Shown: positions 27,230-36,782 of the stretch, piece by piece | Position numbering within the stretch: the stretch's first letter is position 1 | Layout of the letters: the number at the start of each line of letters is the position of its first letter | Origin: Acidobacteriota bacterium | GTDB lineage: Bacteria > Acidobacteriota > Terriglobia > 20CM-2-55-15 | Assembly (NCBI GenBank): GCA_022821145.1 | Contig: JAJEEE010000010.1 | Location: 60,153-124,152 of the forward strand | Length of the DNA: 64,000 bases | Reading direction: 5' to 3' | Notes under the pieces: model-generated | What the model was told of the DNA's origin: nothing | Seen by the model: the letters and a program-made list of their open reading frames with translations, nothing else | Database searches by the model: none | Translations under genes and position numbers: made by a program

Positions 27230-27965
27230 GCCTTTGCCAGTGATCCGGGAGTTCGCATTTACTCAATTCAGCGTTCCGATTCCAGAAGTGCCGCGACCAA
27301 TCGCTTGCGACCCCCAGCATTCCCCATTCCGCCGCGGCAGCTGCCCTCATAAATGACGCAGCTGTCCTCGCTTCGTCGCTATCTGGTTTGTCAATCACTG
27401 CGTTAAGGTCCGGAATCTCGATCTCGCGAGAAATCTTTATCGTCCCAGCCATAAGTCGCGTCAGTAGCAACGTACCATGTAAAACGACACCTGGAGTCTC
27501 ACTCTTATCAAGATGATTTGCGACCGATTTACTGAGTCGGTCAATGAGCTCTTCTTCTGACGGGACACTGTTGGGCCGGCCAACAAATGTCAATGAAGAT
27601 CCTTCGTATAGCAGGAGAAGCGGGGCGATCGCGTCACGGATCGTACCCAACATTCCCTCCTGCTGCCAATGACGCACGATCGTCGATTTCGCATCAGTCG
27701 ACAGATCGGAGTAAGCACTTTGCAGAGCGAGGTTGAAAGGTGTTTTTCCAACCGGGATGTGTTTCGAAGTGTCTACGACAACTTTGAGCGTTCTTGCGCC
27801 AAAGTGATAGCCGGCGAAGTCGTGAATGAGACCCAGCCATATGAGTTCCGGAAGCATGTCATTCACATAACTATACTCCCGCATCTGCGGTAACTGCTTC
27901 AGTGGAGGAATATAGCGTTTGCCTAGCCTCTTATAACCCTCAAGACTTCGCTTTATTGTGGCCAC
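27222..27965 (-). CDS. Hypothetical protein, first gene of a two-gene cassette
   Basis: 247 residues, not assigned to a named family. The N-terminus (GYKRLGKRYIPPLKQLP, then YVNDMLPELIWLGLIHDF) has the look of a conserved protein, and the C-terminus holds AAAAAEWGMLG followed by a basic/aromatic tail. Predicted soluble and helical. It is translationally coupled to the DUF5677 gene (eight-base overlap), which suggests that the two products act together. Codon use is AT-richer than the core. The nearest downstream landmark is the tRNA-Ser. Confidence 0.65.
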   Translation of the reverse strand: MATIKRSLEGYKRLGKRYIPPLKQLPQMREYSYVNDMLPELIWLGLIHDFAGYHFGARTLKVVVDTSKHIPVGKTPFNLALQSAYSDLSTDAKSTIVRHWQQEGMLGTIRDAIAPLLLLYEGSSLTFVGRPNSVPSEEELIDRLSKSVANHLDKSETPGVVLHGTLLLTRLMAGTIKISREIEIPDLNAVIDKPDSDEARTAASFMRAAAAAEWGMLGVASDWSRHFWNRNAELSKCELPDHWQRHD

Positions 27966-28003
27966 GGATCACCCGGCCACCAATTATACGGAGATCGAAG
28001 AGC

Positions 28004-28136
28004 GTGTACAAGTTCAGTATTTCTCTGACGGTACAGGTTCAGAATGCGACCGACGCGGGTGCCTTCGGTACGGGATCAGGCGAGTTTGTACGAGTTTGTT
28101 TTGTACCAGTGTACAAGTTAAGTATTTACCCGACAG
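28004..28136 (+). repeat. Imperfect direct repeats in the island/tRNA gap
   Basis: GTGTACAAGTTCAGTATTT at 28004-28022 recurs as GTGTACAAGTTAAGTATTT at 28109-28127, with one mismatch in 19 bases, 105 bases apart; the match continues weakly for several bases (GACGG, GACAG). A shorter relative GTACAGGTTCAG starts at 28031 and TTTGTAC is repeated near 28085-28105. The surrounding 440-base gap (27966-28404) has no recognised gene. The repeats could be recombinase sites or the edge of a lost element. Confidence 0.5.
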
Positions 28137-28404
28137 TCGGGATCGTCGGCACGCTGGGACAATTGGTGGCCGAACACTCTTAGCGCGCCACCAGCGGGGC
28201 AGGGTTGCGTTTCCGGATGCGTTAGACGAACCCTCGCGTGTTGATCCTTCTCAACTTCGGCGTCGTACGACTACGCCTAACCTGCGACTCCACCGTTACC
28301 GGGCCCGCATCGCGTTCCCTAGTCCCGCGAGCGGATGCGACCCGCGTGTCGACACTTCTTGGCTGGCCGTCGACAAGACGAGTCACATCAATAACATGTA
28401 CGAA

Positions 28405-28491
28405 CGGAGAGGGGGGGATTCGAACCCCCGGCACAGTCACCCGTGCAACTGCTTAGCAGGCAGCCCTGTTCAGCCACTCCAGCACCTCTCC
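28405..28491 (-). tRNA. tRNA-Ser (anticodon GCU)
   Basis: 87 bases. Acceptor stem GGAGAGG (28491-28485) pairs with CCTCTCC (28412-28406). The anticodon loop CTGCTAA gives GCU for AGC/AGU codons. A long variable arm, typical of serine tRNA, follows, then the T arm GGGGGTTCGAATCCCCC. CCA is not encoded. The 3' end points into the accessory region, as expected for a tRNA used as an integration site. Confidence 0.92.
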
Positions 28492-28600
28492 CGGGCCTTC
28501 GAAAAGCCGTGGATGCGTTCGCCCGCAGCTTGCTCGAATCGCCTTAATTATAGGAAACGGCCGCCCAAAAGACCACCGCGCCCGGTATCCTGGTTCGAGC

Positions 28601-29089
28601 ATGCTGACGCTGTTCATGGGATTGATGCTCGTCTTCGTGGCGTGTAACGCCGTGTTCCTGTGGATGATGCGCCGGCGGCTCAAACGCACCGCCGACGCCG
28701 CGGACCACTGGGGGCCGAAGACGCGCGCGGCGGCGGCCGATCTCAAGGACCACCTCGAGCGCCTGGAAGCGGCCTCGGCCAAGGCGGCGGAGTTGTCGGC
28801 CGGCGCTCGGGCGCGCGTCGTCACGGCGCAGGAACATCTCGATCGGGCCGACAACCGGCTTCGCTACGGGTTGGCCACGATCGACTACGAAGCCGACCGG
28901 TTGTCGGAGCGGGTCGATGGGGAGGCGCGGCGCATCCAGGGGCGGCTTGCCGAACCCTTGGCTCACACCGCGGCGGGCGTTCGGAGTTTCCGCGGAGTGC
29001 TGGCGTTTCTGGACGGTTTGTTGCGGCGCTTCGGCTGGATGGAGGTGGACGAAGATCCGGCGCCGCGGTCCGACCGCGCGCGGCGATGA
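28601..29089 (+). CDS. Membrane-anchored coiled-coil protein
   Basis: 162 residues. One N-terminal membrane helix (about residues 2-22) is followed by a long helical, heptad-like region (about 30-130: KDHLERLEAASAKAAELSAGA, QEHLDRADNRLRYGLATI) and a charged tail. No family recognised beyond a DUF948-like look. Its stop overlaps the next gene's start (ATGA), so it is co-translated with the SDR gene. Confidence 0.7.
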   Translation: MLTLFMGLMLVFVACNAVFLWMMRRRLKRTADAADHWGPKTRAAAADLKDHLERLEAASAKAAELSAGARARVVTAQEHLDRADNRLRYGLATIDYEADRLSERVDGEARRIQGRLAEPLAHTAAGVRSFRGVLAFLDGLLRRFGWMEVDEDPAPRSDRARR

Positions 29090-29802
29090 AGAACGCCATC
29101 GTCGTGGGCGCCTCGTCGGGCATCGGGCGGGCGCTAGCCCATGTCCTGGCCGAGGACGGGTACGGGGTGGGCCTGACCGCGCGCCGATTGCCGCTGCTCG
29201 AGGAGCTTGCCCGGAGCCTGCCGACGCGCACCTGGACGCGTCGGATGGACGTGGCCGATACCGAGGGCGCCGTCGCGGGGCTGCGGCATCTGATCGACGA
29301 GATGCGGGACGTGGAGCTCTTCGTGCTGAACGCGGGCGTCGGCTTCGCCAACTGGGATCTGGACTGGGCGCTCGAGCGGGAGACCATCGACATCAACGTG
29401 CGCGGTTTCGCGGCCACGGCCAACGCGGCCATCGAGCACCTGGTGGGGCGGGGCGGCGGCGCCATCGCCGGCATCTCGTCCGTCGCCGCGCTGCGCGGCT
29501 ACGGCAGAGCACCCGCATACGGGGCCTCCAAGGCGTTCATGTCCCACTACATGCAGGGTCTGCGGCACAAGTTCGCGCGGCAGAACGTGCCTATCACCGT
29601 GACCGACGTGCAGCCCGGATACGTCGACACGCCGCTGCTGAAGAGCGACAAGCCGTTCTGGGTGGCGACCCCCGAAGAGGCCGCGCGCCAGATTCACCGG
29701 GCGATCCTCCGGAAGCGCAAGCACGTGTACATCACGCGCCGGTGGCGGCTGATCGCGTGGCTCATCCGCGTCCTGCCGGACTGGATTGCGCACAAGCTTT
29801 GA
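29086..29802 (+). CDS. Short-chain dehydrogenase/reductase
   Basis: 238 residues from ATG 29086, which overlaps the previous stop. Rossmann cofactor motif GASSGIGR at residues 8-15, NAGVGF at about 83, catalytic Ser in ISSVAALRGY (about residue 131) and YGASK (Tyr/Lys, about 145-149). NAD(P)-dependent oxidoreductase; substrate unknown. The C-terminal basic, hydrophobic stretch (RRWRLIAWLIRVLPDW) could associate with the membrane, as in SDRs of lipid metabolism. Confidence 0.88.
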   Translation: MKNAIVVGASSGIGRALAHVLAEDGYGVGLTARRLPLLEELARSLPTRTWTRRMDVADTEGAVAGLRHLIDEMRDVELFVLNAGVGFANWDLDWALERETIDINVRGFAATANAAIEHLVGRGGGAIAGISSVAALRGYGRAPAYGASKAFMSHYMQGLRHKFARQNVPITVTDVQPGYVDTPLLKSDKPFWVATPEEAARQIHRAILRKRKHVYITRRWRLIAWLIRVLPDWIAHKL

Positions 29803-29846
29803 AGGTACACTGACGCGTTCGTTTCATCGATTCTGGAGGCATACGC

Positions 29847-30500
29847 ATGTCGCATCGATTCGCACCGGCGCTCGGCCTCGCGGCCTTGCTGCTCGCCGCC
29901 GGGCCGGCATCGGCCCAGGACAGGGGAAAGGAAGCTCTGATGAACCCGGCTGACGCCAACGAGACGGCGCCGGACACGTTCCGCGCCCAGTTCGACACCA
30001 CCAAGGGAACATTCACGATCGAGGTCACCCGCGAATGGGCGCCGCTGGGCGCCGACCGCTTCTACAACCTGGTCAAGCGCGGCTACTACGACGAAGTCCG
30101 CTTCTTCCGGGTCCTTTCCGGCTTCATGGCGCAGTTCGGCATCAGCGGCGACCCGGAGCTGAACACCCTGTGGCGCGAGGCCCGCATTCAGGACGACCCC
30201 GTGCGCGAGAGCAACCGCCGCGGCTATGTCTCCTACGCGATGGCGGGCCCCAACACGCGCACGACGCAGCTCTTCATCAACTACGGCAACAATTCCGGCC
30301 TCGACTCGCAGGGCTTCTCGCCGTTCGGGCAAGTGGTGGAAGGCATGGACGTGGTGGACGACCTCTACAGCGGGTACGGCGAAGGCGCGCCGAACGGGCG
30401 CGGCCCGAGCCAAGGGCTCCTCCAGACCCAGGGAAACCCGTACCTGATCGAGAACTTCCCCGACCTGGACTACATCAACCAGGCGACCATCGTCGAGTAG
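29847..30500 (+). CDS. Exported cyclophilin-type peptidyl-prolyl isomerase
   Basis: 217 residues. GGAGG lies before the ATG. Signal peptide about residues 1-24 (ends PASAQ). The cyclophilin fold is clear: FDTTKGTFTIEV, ADRFYNLVKRGYYDEVRFFRV (active-site Arg-Phe-Phe), GYVSYAMAGPNTRTTQLFINYG (with the usual Gln-Phe-Phe variant), and FSPFGQVVEGMDVVD. It would help proteins fold in the periplasm. Convergent with the long minus-strand operon, ending 18 bases from it. Confidence 0.92.
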   Translation: MSHRFAPALGLAALLLAAGPASAQDRGKEALMNPADANETAPDTFRAQFDTTKGTFTIEVTREWAPLGADRFYNLVKRGYYDEVRFFRVLSGFMAQFGISGDPELNTLWREARIQDDPVRESNRRGYVSYAMAGPNTRTTQLFINYGNNSGLDSQGFSPFGQVVEGMDVVDDLYSGYGEGAPNGRGPSQGLLQTQGNPYLIENFPDLDYINQATIVE

Positions 30501-30518
30501 CGTCCCCGGCGGCCCGGA

Positions 30519-31463
30519 TCACGCCAGGACCTGCCTGAAATAGTCGATGGTCCGCAGGAGGCCGTCGTCGATGTCGACCCGCGGCTGCCAGCCCAGTTCG
30601 GCTCGCGCCCGCGTGATGTCCGGGCACCGGCGTTTGGGGTCGTCCCGGGGGAGCTCGCGGCGCTCGATCGGACTGCGGCTGCCCGTCAGCCGCAGGACGC
30701 GCTCGGCCAAGTCCTTGACGGTACGCTCGGCCGGGTTGCCGATGTTGAAGGGCCGGGCCGTCGCATCGCTCCGGGGCGCCTCGGCCAGCTTCACGATCCC
30801 CTCGATCAGGTCCGACACGTAACAGAAGCTCCGGGTCTGTCCGCCGTCGCCGTAGACGGTGAGCGGCTCCCCCTGGAGCGCCTGCGCGATGAAGTTCGAC
30901 ACGACGCGCCCGTCGTCGGGGCGCATGCGGGGGCCGTACGTGTTGAAGATGCGAACGATCCGCGTGTCCATGCCATGGTGGCGGTCATACGCCGCCGTCA
31001 TCGCTTCCGCGAACCGCTTCGCCTCGTCGTAGACGCTGCGCGGCCCCAGCGGGTGGACGTTGCCGGCGTAGTCCTCGGATTGGGGATGGACCAGCGGATC
31101 CCCGTACACTTCCGACGTGCTGGCCAGCACGAAACGCGCGCCCTGGAGCCGGGCCAGGTCGAGAGCGTTGCGGGTGCCGGCGGAACCGGCCTCGAGCGTC
31201 TCGATGGGCATCTTCAGGTAGTCGGGCGGAGACGCCGGGGACGCCAGGTGAAAGACCGCGTCCACGCCGCCGGTCAGCGTGATGGGGCGCGTCACGTCGT
31301 GCTCGCGGAACTCGAAGTCGGGCGCCGGTGCGAAGTCCTGGACGTTCGCGCGCCGGCCGGTCGACAGGTTGTCCACGCAGACGACCTCCCAGCCGTCCGA
31401 CAGCAGGCGTTCCGAGAGGTGGCTTCCCAGGAACCCGGCTCCACCGGTGACGACGGCGCGCAC
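30519..31463 (-). CDS. UDP-glucuronate decarboxylase-like (UDP-xylose synthase) SDR
   Basis: 314 residues from GTG 31463; the frame upstream is only the shadow of ugd. Extended [13 protein letters not shown] (NAD site, about residue 8), TSEVYGDP (Ser/Thr, about 117), [10 protein letters not shown] (Tyr/Lys, about 145). The order and length match UXS enzymes, which turn UDP-glucuronate into UDP-xylose. Its start overlaps the ugd stop by one base (TAGTG), so the substrate-producing dehydrogenase lies directly upstream; that supports the UXS call. Last gene of the 24-gene unit. A dTDP-glucose dehydratase is less likely. Confidence 0.82.
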   Translation of the reverse strand: MRAVVTGGAGFLGSHLSERLLSDGWEVVCVDNLSTGRRANVQDFAPAPDFEFREHDVTRPITLTGGVDAVFHLASPASPPDYLKMPIETLEAGSAGTRNALDLARLQGARFVLASTSEVYGDPLVHPQSEDYAGNVHPLGPRSVYDEAKRFAEAMTAAYDRHHGMDTRIVRIFNTYGPRMRPDDGRVVSNFIAQALQGEPLTVYGDGGQTRSFCYVSDLIEGIVKLAEAPRSDATARPFNIGNPAERTVKDLAERVLRLTGSRSPIERRELPRDDPKRRCPDITRARAELGWQPRVDIDDGLLRTIDYFRQVLA

Positions 31464-32761
31464 TATCGTCGTCCGACGCCGTAGTAGGTGAAGCCGAGGT
31501 CGCGCATGTGGTCCGGCGAATACACGTTGCGCCCGTCGAAGACGACCGGCGACCGCATACCGGTCTTCATCCGTTGGAAGTCGGGGTCGCGAAAGGCCGG
31601 CCACTCCGTGACCACGCACAGCGCGTCGGCGTCGGCGAGGCACGCGTAGGCGTCGGCTTCCAGGTCGACGCGGGAACCGAAGATCGCGCGGGCCGTGTCC
31701 ATGGCGGCGGGATCGCAGGCCGCGACGGCGGCGCCGGCCTCCAGCAGCCCGTTGACGATCTCCACGGACGGCGCCTCGCGCATGTCGTCGGTGCGCGGCT
31801 TGAACGCCAGCCCCCAGACCGCGATGCGCCGGCCGCCGAGCGCGCCTCCGAAGTGATCGCGGACCTTGTCGAGAAAGAGCCGGGGCTGCTCGGCGTTGAC
31901 CTTCCGGACGGCTTCGAGAATGCGCAACGGATAACCGTTCTTCCGTCCGGCGGCGGTCATGGCCTCGACGTCCTTCGGCAGGCAGCTCCCGCCGAATCCC
32001 ACCCCGGCGAACAGGAACGACGCCCCGATCCGCGCGTCCCGTCCCATGCCTTCACGGACGCGGTCGACGTCGGCGCCCGTGCGCTCGCACAGGTTGGCCA
32101 ACTCGTTCATGAACGAGATCTTCGTCGCCAGAAACGCGTTCGACGCATACTTGGTCATCTCCGCGGTCCGGATGTCGGTCACGAGAACGGAGCTTCCGTC
32201 CCGTACGAACGGGGCGTGCAACTCCCGAACGAGGACGGCCGCCCGCGCGCTCCCGGCGCCGATGATCACGCGGTCGGGCTTCATGAAGTCCTCGACGGCG
32301 GCGCCCTCTTTCAGGAACTCGGGATTGGAGACCATGTCGATGGATCCGGGCGCGACGGCGCGGATGCGCTCGCCTACGCGCTCGGTCGTCCCGACCGGAA
32401 CCGTCGACTTCATCACGATCACCTTGTAGTCGTCGATCGCGGGCGCGATGGCGCCGGCCAGGGCGTCGACCTCCGTGAGGTCGGGCTCGCCCCCGGTCTG
32501 TGGCGTTCCCACCGCGATGAACAGCACCGACGACGCCCGCACCGCCGCCGCCAGATCGGTGGTGAAGCGCAACCGGCCGTTGCGCAGATTCCTTTCGAGA
32601 AGCTCGGGCAGCCCGGGCTCGTAGATCGTGGCGCGCCCCTCGGACAACCGTTGGATCTTGGATGCGTCCTTGTCGACGCAAATCACGTCGTGGCCGCTGT
32701 CGGCGAAGCAACTGCCCGCGACCAGTCCGACGTAGCCCGTTCCGATGACGGCGACGTTCAT
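31463..32761 (-). CDS. ugd: UDP-glucose 6-dehydrogenase
   Basis: 432 residues. NAD-binding [17 protein letters not shown] at the N-terminus, [17 protein letters not shown], and the catalytic cysteine in FGGSCLPKD (about residue 263) followed by the C-terminal UDP-binding domain. It oxidises UDP-glucose to UDP-glucuronate in two steps, for envelope polysaccharides. Coupled to the decarboxylase gene downstream; 12 bases after scoB. Confidence 0.95.
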   Translation of the reverse strand: MNVAVIGTGYVGLVAGSCFADSGHDVICVDKDASKIQRLSEGRATIYEPGLPELLERNLRNGRLRFTTDLAAAVRASSVLFIAVGTPQTGGEPDLTEVDALAGAIAPAIDDYKVIVMKSTVPVGTTERVGERIRAVAPGSIDMVSNPEFLKEGAAVEDFMKPDRVIIGAGSARAAVLVRELHAPFVRDGSSVLVTDIRTAEMTKYASNAFLATKISFMNELANLCERTGADVDRVREGMGRDARIGASFLFAGVGFGGSCLPKDVEAMTAAGRKNGYPLRILEAVRKVNAEQPRLFLDKVRDHFGGALGGRRIAVWGLAFKPRTDDMREAPSVEIVNGLLEAGAAVAACDPAAMDTARAIFGSRVDLEADAYACLADADALCVVTEWPAFRDPDFQRMKTGMRSPVVFDGRNVYSPDHMRDLGFTYYGVGRR

Positions 32762-32773
32762 CGGGCGCCGCCC

Positions 32774-33421
32774 TCAGAACCGTCCCACATGGCCGGCCAC
32801 CGAGAGCGGGGCGGCGGTCACGGCCCGGACCGCGTCCAGCGACACGCCGTCGCGAAGCTCCTGAAGTTGGAAACCCTGCGGCGTGACGTCGATCACGGCC
32901 ATCTCCGTCACGACGCGGTTGACCACGCCGACGCCGGTCAGCGGCAGGGTGCAGGCGTCGAGCAGCTTCGGTTCCCCGTCACGCGTCGTGTGCGTCATGC
33001 CGATGACGACCCACCGCGCGCCCGAAACCAGGTCCATCGCGCCGCCCATCCCCTTGACCAGCCGCCCCGGGACCATCCAGTTGGCGACGTTGCCTTTCCG
33101 ATCGACCTGCATCGCGCCCAGTATGGTCAGATCCAGGTGGCCCCCGCGAATCATCGCGAACGAATCGTCGGTGGAGAAGAACGAGGAACCCGGCAACTCG
33201 GTCACGGTTTCCTTGCCGGCGTTGATCAGGTCGGCGTCGGCCTCGCCGGCCTCCGGATACGGACCGATGCCCAGCATGCCGTTCTCGGCCTGCAGGACCA
33301 CCTCCACGCCCTCCGGAACGTAGTTCGAGCACAGCGTCGGCACGCCGATGCCCAGGTTGACGTACATGCCGTCGGTGAATTCCCGGGCGATCCTGCGGGC
33401 GATGACGTGTCGGTCGTCCAA
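32774..33421 (-). CDS. scoB: 3-oxoacid CoA-transferase, subunit B
   Basis: 215 residues from TTG 33421 (preceded by GAGCAGG); the longer open frame upstream is the shadow of scoA. The catalytic glutamate lies in [10 protein letters not shown] (about residue 47), the SENG-type motif of subunit [13 protein letters not shown] and [14 protein letters not shown] are also typical. It exchanges CoA between succinyl-CoA and acetoacetate or a related oxoacid. Partner of scoA, 20 bases upstream. Confidence 0.92.
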   Translation of the reverse strand: MDDRHVIARRIAREFTDGMYVNLGIGVPTLCSNYVPEGVEVVLQAENGMLGIGPYPEAGEADADLINAGKETVTELPGSSFFSTDDSFAMIRGGHLDLTILGAMQVDRKGNVANWMVPGRLVKGMGGAMDLVSGARWVVIGMTHTTRDGEPKLLDACTLPLTGVGVVNRVVTEMAVIDVTPQGFQLQELRDGVSLDAVRAVTAAPLSVAGHVGRF

Positions 33422-33441
33422 TGGAAACCTGCTCTCCGGAC

Positions 33442-34137
33442 CTATCGAAACCGCACGGTCGGTTTCTCGATCGGCTTCTCGTAGCGCGGGCCGCGCACGA
33501 CCCGCTGCACGTGGACGCCCGGCGTGTGCACGGCGTCCGGGTCCAGGACCCCGCGCTCGACCACTTCCTCGACCTCGGCGATGGTCGTTCGCGCGGCCGT
33601 CGCCATGACGGGGTTGAAGTTGCGGGCCGTCTTCCGGTAGACGAGATTGCCCCAGTCGTCCGCCCGCCACGCCTTCACGAAGGCATAGTCGGCCCGCAAC
33701 GGGGCTTCGAAGACGTACATCCGGCCGCCGATCTCGCGCACCTCCTTGCCCTCGGCGACGGGCGTGCCGTATCCGGTCGGCGTGTAGAAGCCGCCGATGC
33801 CGGCGCCGCCGGCGCGGATCCGTTCCGCCAGCGTGCCCTGCGGCACGAACTCGGCCTCGAGGCGGCCGGACATGACAAGTTGCCCGAACCGCTTGTTGTC
33901 GCCGGCGTAGCTGAGCACCATCTTGCGCACGCGTCCGGCCTTCAGCAGGCGTCCCAGCCCGAAGTCCTCGAGCCCCGGGTTGTTGCTGATCATGGTGAGC
34001 TCGCGCGTGCCCCGGTCCAGGATGGCCTGGATCAGGTTCTCGGGTATCCCGCACGCGCCGAACCCGCCGGACATGATGACGGCGCCGTCGGCGATGTCGG
34101 CCACGGCCTCGGCGGGGCTGGCGACGATCTTGTTCAC
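33442..34137 (-). CDS. scoA: 3-oxoacid CoA-transferase, subunit A
   Basis: 231 residues from GTG 34137, which overlaps the trpA stop (GTGA). [15 protein letters not shown] at about residue 22 is the subunit A CoA-binding glycine motif; [10 protein letters not shown] and [11 protein letters not shown] follow. Forms a heterotetramer with subunit B. Its place directly after the tryptophan genes has no obvious metabolic reason. Could also act on 3-oxoadipate. Confidence 0.92.
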   Translation of the reverse strand: MNKIVASPAEAVADIADGAVIMSGGFGACGIPENLIQAILDRGTRELTMISNNPGLEDFGLGRLLKAGRVRKMVLSYAGDNKRFGQLVMSGRLEAEFVPQGTLAERIRAGGAGIGGFYTPTGYGTPVAEGKEVREIGGRMYVFEAPLRADYAFVKAWRADDWGNLVYRKTARNFNPVMATAARTTIAEVEEVVERGVLDPDAVHTPGVHVQRVVRGPRYEKPIEKPTVRFR

Positions 34138-34952
34138 GCCGGCTGCGCCTCGCCCTCGCCGCGCAGCCATCGGATGAGGGCGCCCACGCGTTGGGCGGTC
34201 TCGCTCCCCGTGCTCCCCTCGTCGATGGCCTTCTCGATTGCGTGCACGATCGCGCTGCCGACGACCGCCCCGTCCGCCTCCGACCACACCGCGCGGACGT
34301 GCTCGGGGTTGGAAATACCGAATCCGACCGCGACGGGCACGCCGGTGCTTCGGCGAAGCCGCCGGACGAAGCCGGCCAGTTCGTCGGACAGCGCGTCTGT
34401 CTCGCCCGTCACCCCGGTCCGGGACACGGCGTAGAGAAACCCGGTGGAGGTTTCGGCAATCGACGCGATCCGCTCCGGCGAGCTTGTCGGCGCCGCCAGG
34501 AAGACCGTGTTCAAGCCGGCGCCGCCGATGGCCTCGACGAAGGGTCCGGACTCCTCGACGGTCAGGTCGGTGGCCAGCAGACCGTCCAGCCCGGCGTCGG
34601 CGGCGCTTCGGCCCAGGCGCTCCAGCCCGAAGCTCAGCAACGGGTTGTAGTAGCTCATCGCCAGCAGCGGGATGTCGGAACGGTCGCGAACCCATCGGAC
34701 CAGCTCCAGGATGCGCGGCAGCGACACGTCCCCCTTCAGCGCGCGGTCCGTGGCGCGCTGAATGACGGGGCCGTCCGCGATGGGATCGGAGAACGGGACA
34801 CCCATCTCGATGATGTCCGCCCCGGCCGCCTCCATGGCCAGGACGATGTCGCCGCTCGTCGGGATGTCCGGATCCCCGACGGTCAGGTAGGGGATGAAGG
34901 CTTTCCGGCCCGCGGCCCGGAGCTCGGCGAACTTCGCGTCGATGCGGCTCAA
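34134..34952 (-). CDS. trpA: Tryptophan synthase alpha chain
   Basis: 272 residues. Catalytic Glu in [17 protein letters not shown] (about residue 49) and Asp in ATDLTVEE; phosphate loop [11 protein letters not shown]. It cleaves indole-3-glycerol phosphate to indole for TrpB. Overlaps trpB by four bases (ATGA-type coupling), as expected for subunits of one complex, and overlaps scoA downstream. Confidence 0.97.
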   Translation of the reverse strand: MSRIDAKFAELRAAGRKAFIPYLTVGDPDIPTSGDIVLAMEAAGADIIEMGVPFSDPIADGPVIQRATDRALKGDVSLPRILELVRWVRDRSDIPLLAMSYYNPLLSFGLERLGRSAADAGLDGLLATDLTVEESGPFVEAIGGAGLNTVFLAAPTSSPERIASIAETSTGFLYAVSRTGVTGETDALSDELAGFVRRLRRSTGVPVAVGFGISNPEHVRAVWSEADGAVVGSAIVHAIEKAIDEGSTGSETAQRVGALIRWLRGEGEAQPA

Positions 34953-36139
34953 GAACCGTCCTCTTCGATGCGGGCGACCTCGGTGACGTCCTTGTCGCCG
35001 CGGCCCGACAGGTTGACCACCACGACGTCGTCGGGGCCGATGTCGGCCCGGGACAGGTACGCCACCGCGTGCGCGCTCTCCAGCGCCGGGATGATCCCCT
35101 CCAGGCGGCTCAGGCGATGGAAGGCTTCCAGGGCCGCGGCGTCGTCGACCGACGTGTAGACGATGCGGCCCGTCTCGTACAAGGCCGCGTGCTCGGGCCC
35201 GATGGCCGGGTAGTCGAGGCCGGCCGAGACCGAATGGGTGGGGACGATCTGGCCGGCCGCGTCCTGAAGAATGTAGGAGTACGTGCCGTGCAGCACGCCG
35301 GGCCGTCCCCCGGAAAAGCGGGCCGCGTGGTCCCCCAGCGACGGGCCGCGGCCCCCGGCTTCGACGCCGACCATGCAGACCCGCGCGTCGTCGAGGAACG
35401 GGTGGAAGAGCCCGATCGAGTTGGAACCGCCGCCGACACAGGCCACCAGCAGGTCCGGAAGGCGGCCTTCAAGCTCCATGATCTGGGCGCGTGCTTCCCG
35501 TCCGATCACCGACTGGAAGTCCCGGACCATTTCGGGATACGGATGGGGTCCGAGGACCGATCCGAGCATGTAGTAGGTGGTGCGGACGTGGGTCACCCAG
35601 TCGCGCATCGACTCGTTGATTGCGTCCTTGAGCGTCCGGCTGCCCGAGGCGACGGGCAGGACGCGGGTGCCGAGCAGCTTCATCCGGAAGACGTTCAGCT
35701 CCTGCCGCCGCATGTCCTCCTCGCCCATGTAGATGTCGCACTCCATCCCGAGCCGGGCGCAGACGGTGGCCGTGGCCACGCCGTGCTGGCCGGCGCCTGT
35801 CTCGGCGATGATGCGGTTCTTGCCCATGCGCCGGGCCAGCAGCGCCTGGCCCAGGCAGTTGTTGATCTTGTGCGCGCCGGTGTGGTTCAGGTCCTCGCGC
35901 TTCAGGTAGATCCGACCGCGTCCGACGGCCTCGGTCAACCGCTCGGCGTGGTACAAGGGCGTCGGGCGGCCGGAATAGCGCTCCGACAAACGCCCCAGCT
36001 CGGCCTGAAAGCCGGCGTCCGCCTTGGCGTCGTTGTAGGCCGCCTCCAGCTCTTCGAGCGGATACATCAACGTTTCGGGCACGAACTGCCCGCCGTATGC
36101 GCCGTAGTGGCCTTTCCTCACCATGGTCAATCCTGTCAT
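34949..36139 (-). CDS. trpB: Tryptophan synthase beta chain
   Basis: 396 residues from ATG 36139; ATG 36124 ([17 protein letters not shown]) is an alternative start closer to the family. The PLP lysine is in [15 protein letters not shown] sequence ([11 protein letters not shown]), the phosphate loop is [12 protein letters not shown]. This is the TrpB1 type that pairs with TrpA. It makes tryptophan from indole and serine. Lies 16 bases after trpF. Confidence 0.97.
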   Translation of the reverse strand: MTGLTMVRKGHYGAYGGQFVPETLMYPLEELEAAYNDAKADAGFQAELGRLSERYSGRPTPLYHAERLTEAVGRGRIYLKREDLNHTGAHKINNCLGQALLARRMGKNRIIAETGAGQHGVATATVCARLGMECDIYMGEEDMRRQELNVFRMKLLGTRVLPVASGSRTLKDAINESMRDWVTHVRTTYYMLGSVLGPHPYPEMVRDFQSVIGREARAQIMELEGRLPDLLVACVGGGSNSIGLFHPFLDDARVCMVGVEAGGRGPSLGDHAARFSGGRPGVLHGTYSYILQDAAGQIVPTHSVSAGLDYPAIGPEHAALYETGRIVYTSVDDAAALEAFHRLSRLEGIIPALESAHAVAYLSRADIGPDDVVVVNLSGRGDKDVTEVARIEEDGS

Positions 36140-36155
36140 CGACCGTGTCTCCTCG

Positions 36156-36782
36156 TCATTCTCGGTCCGCCTCGCGGACGGACTCCACGAAGCGCCGCAT
36201 CAGGTCATAGTCCTTGCGGCCGGGCGCGGACTCCACGCCGCTGGCCACGTCCACGGCGAACGGGTGCAGCGCCGCGACCAGGGCCCCGACGTTTTCCGGA
36301 TTGAGGCCGCCCGCCATGACGATGCGGCCGAACGCGTTGGCGCCCACCGCACGCGACCAGTCGAAGGTGCGTCCGGTGCCGCCCCGCGCGTCCCGGCTGT
36401 AGGTATCGAGCAGGAATCCGGAAACCGGATAGTTCCGCAGGCTCTCGACGTGAAACTCCGACGTCACCTGGAACGCCTTGATCACCTTCACGCGGCTGAT
36501 GACGCGGCAATAGTCCGGCGACTCGTCGCCGTGGAGCTGCACGGCGTCGAGGCGGATCGACGTGGCGAAATCCTCCAGGGCCGCCGGATCGCCGTAGTTG
36601 ACGAACACGCCGACGGCGGTCACGAACGGCGGCAGCGAATCGATGATCCGCATCGCCCGCTCCGGCGTCACGCACCGCGGACTCTCGGGATGGAAATTGA
36701 GCCCGATCGCGTCCGCGCCCAGCAGCGCCGCGTCGCGGGCGTCGTCCATGCCGGTAACGCCGCAGATCTTGATCCGGGTCAC
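36156..36782 (-). CDS. trpF: Phosphoribosylanthranilate isomerase
   Basis: 208 residues from GTG 36782, overlapping the trpC stop. Catalytic Cys in [11 protein letters not shown] (residue about 6) and Asp in [18 protein letters not shown]; phosphate loop [10 protein letters not shown]. Monofunctional, a (beta/alpha)8 barrel. Third step after chorismate in tryptophan synthesis. Confidence 0.96.
   Translation of the reverse strand: MTRIKICGVTGMDDARDAALLGADAIGLNFHPESPRCVTPERAMRIIDSLPPFVTAVGVFVNYGDPAALEDFATSIRLDAVQLHGDESPDYCRVISRVKVIKAFQVTSEFHVESLRNYPVSGFLLDTYSRDARGGTGRTFDWSRAVGANAFGRIVMAGGLNPENVGALVAALHPFAVDVASGVESAPGRKDYDLMRRFVESVREADRE

Noticed and set aside
31508..33484. Plus-strand frame of 658 codons across ugd and scoB
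   Set aside because: Codon-shadow composition and no motif; the minus-strand enzymes are unambiguous.
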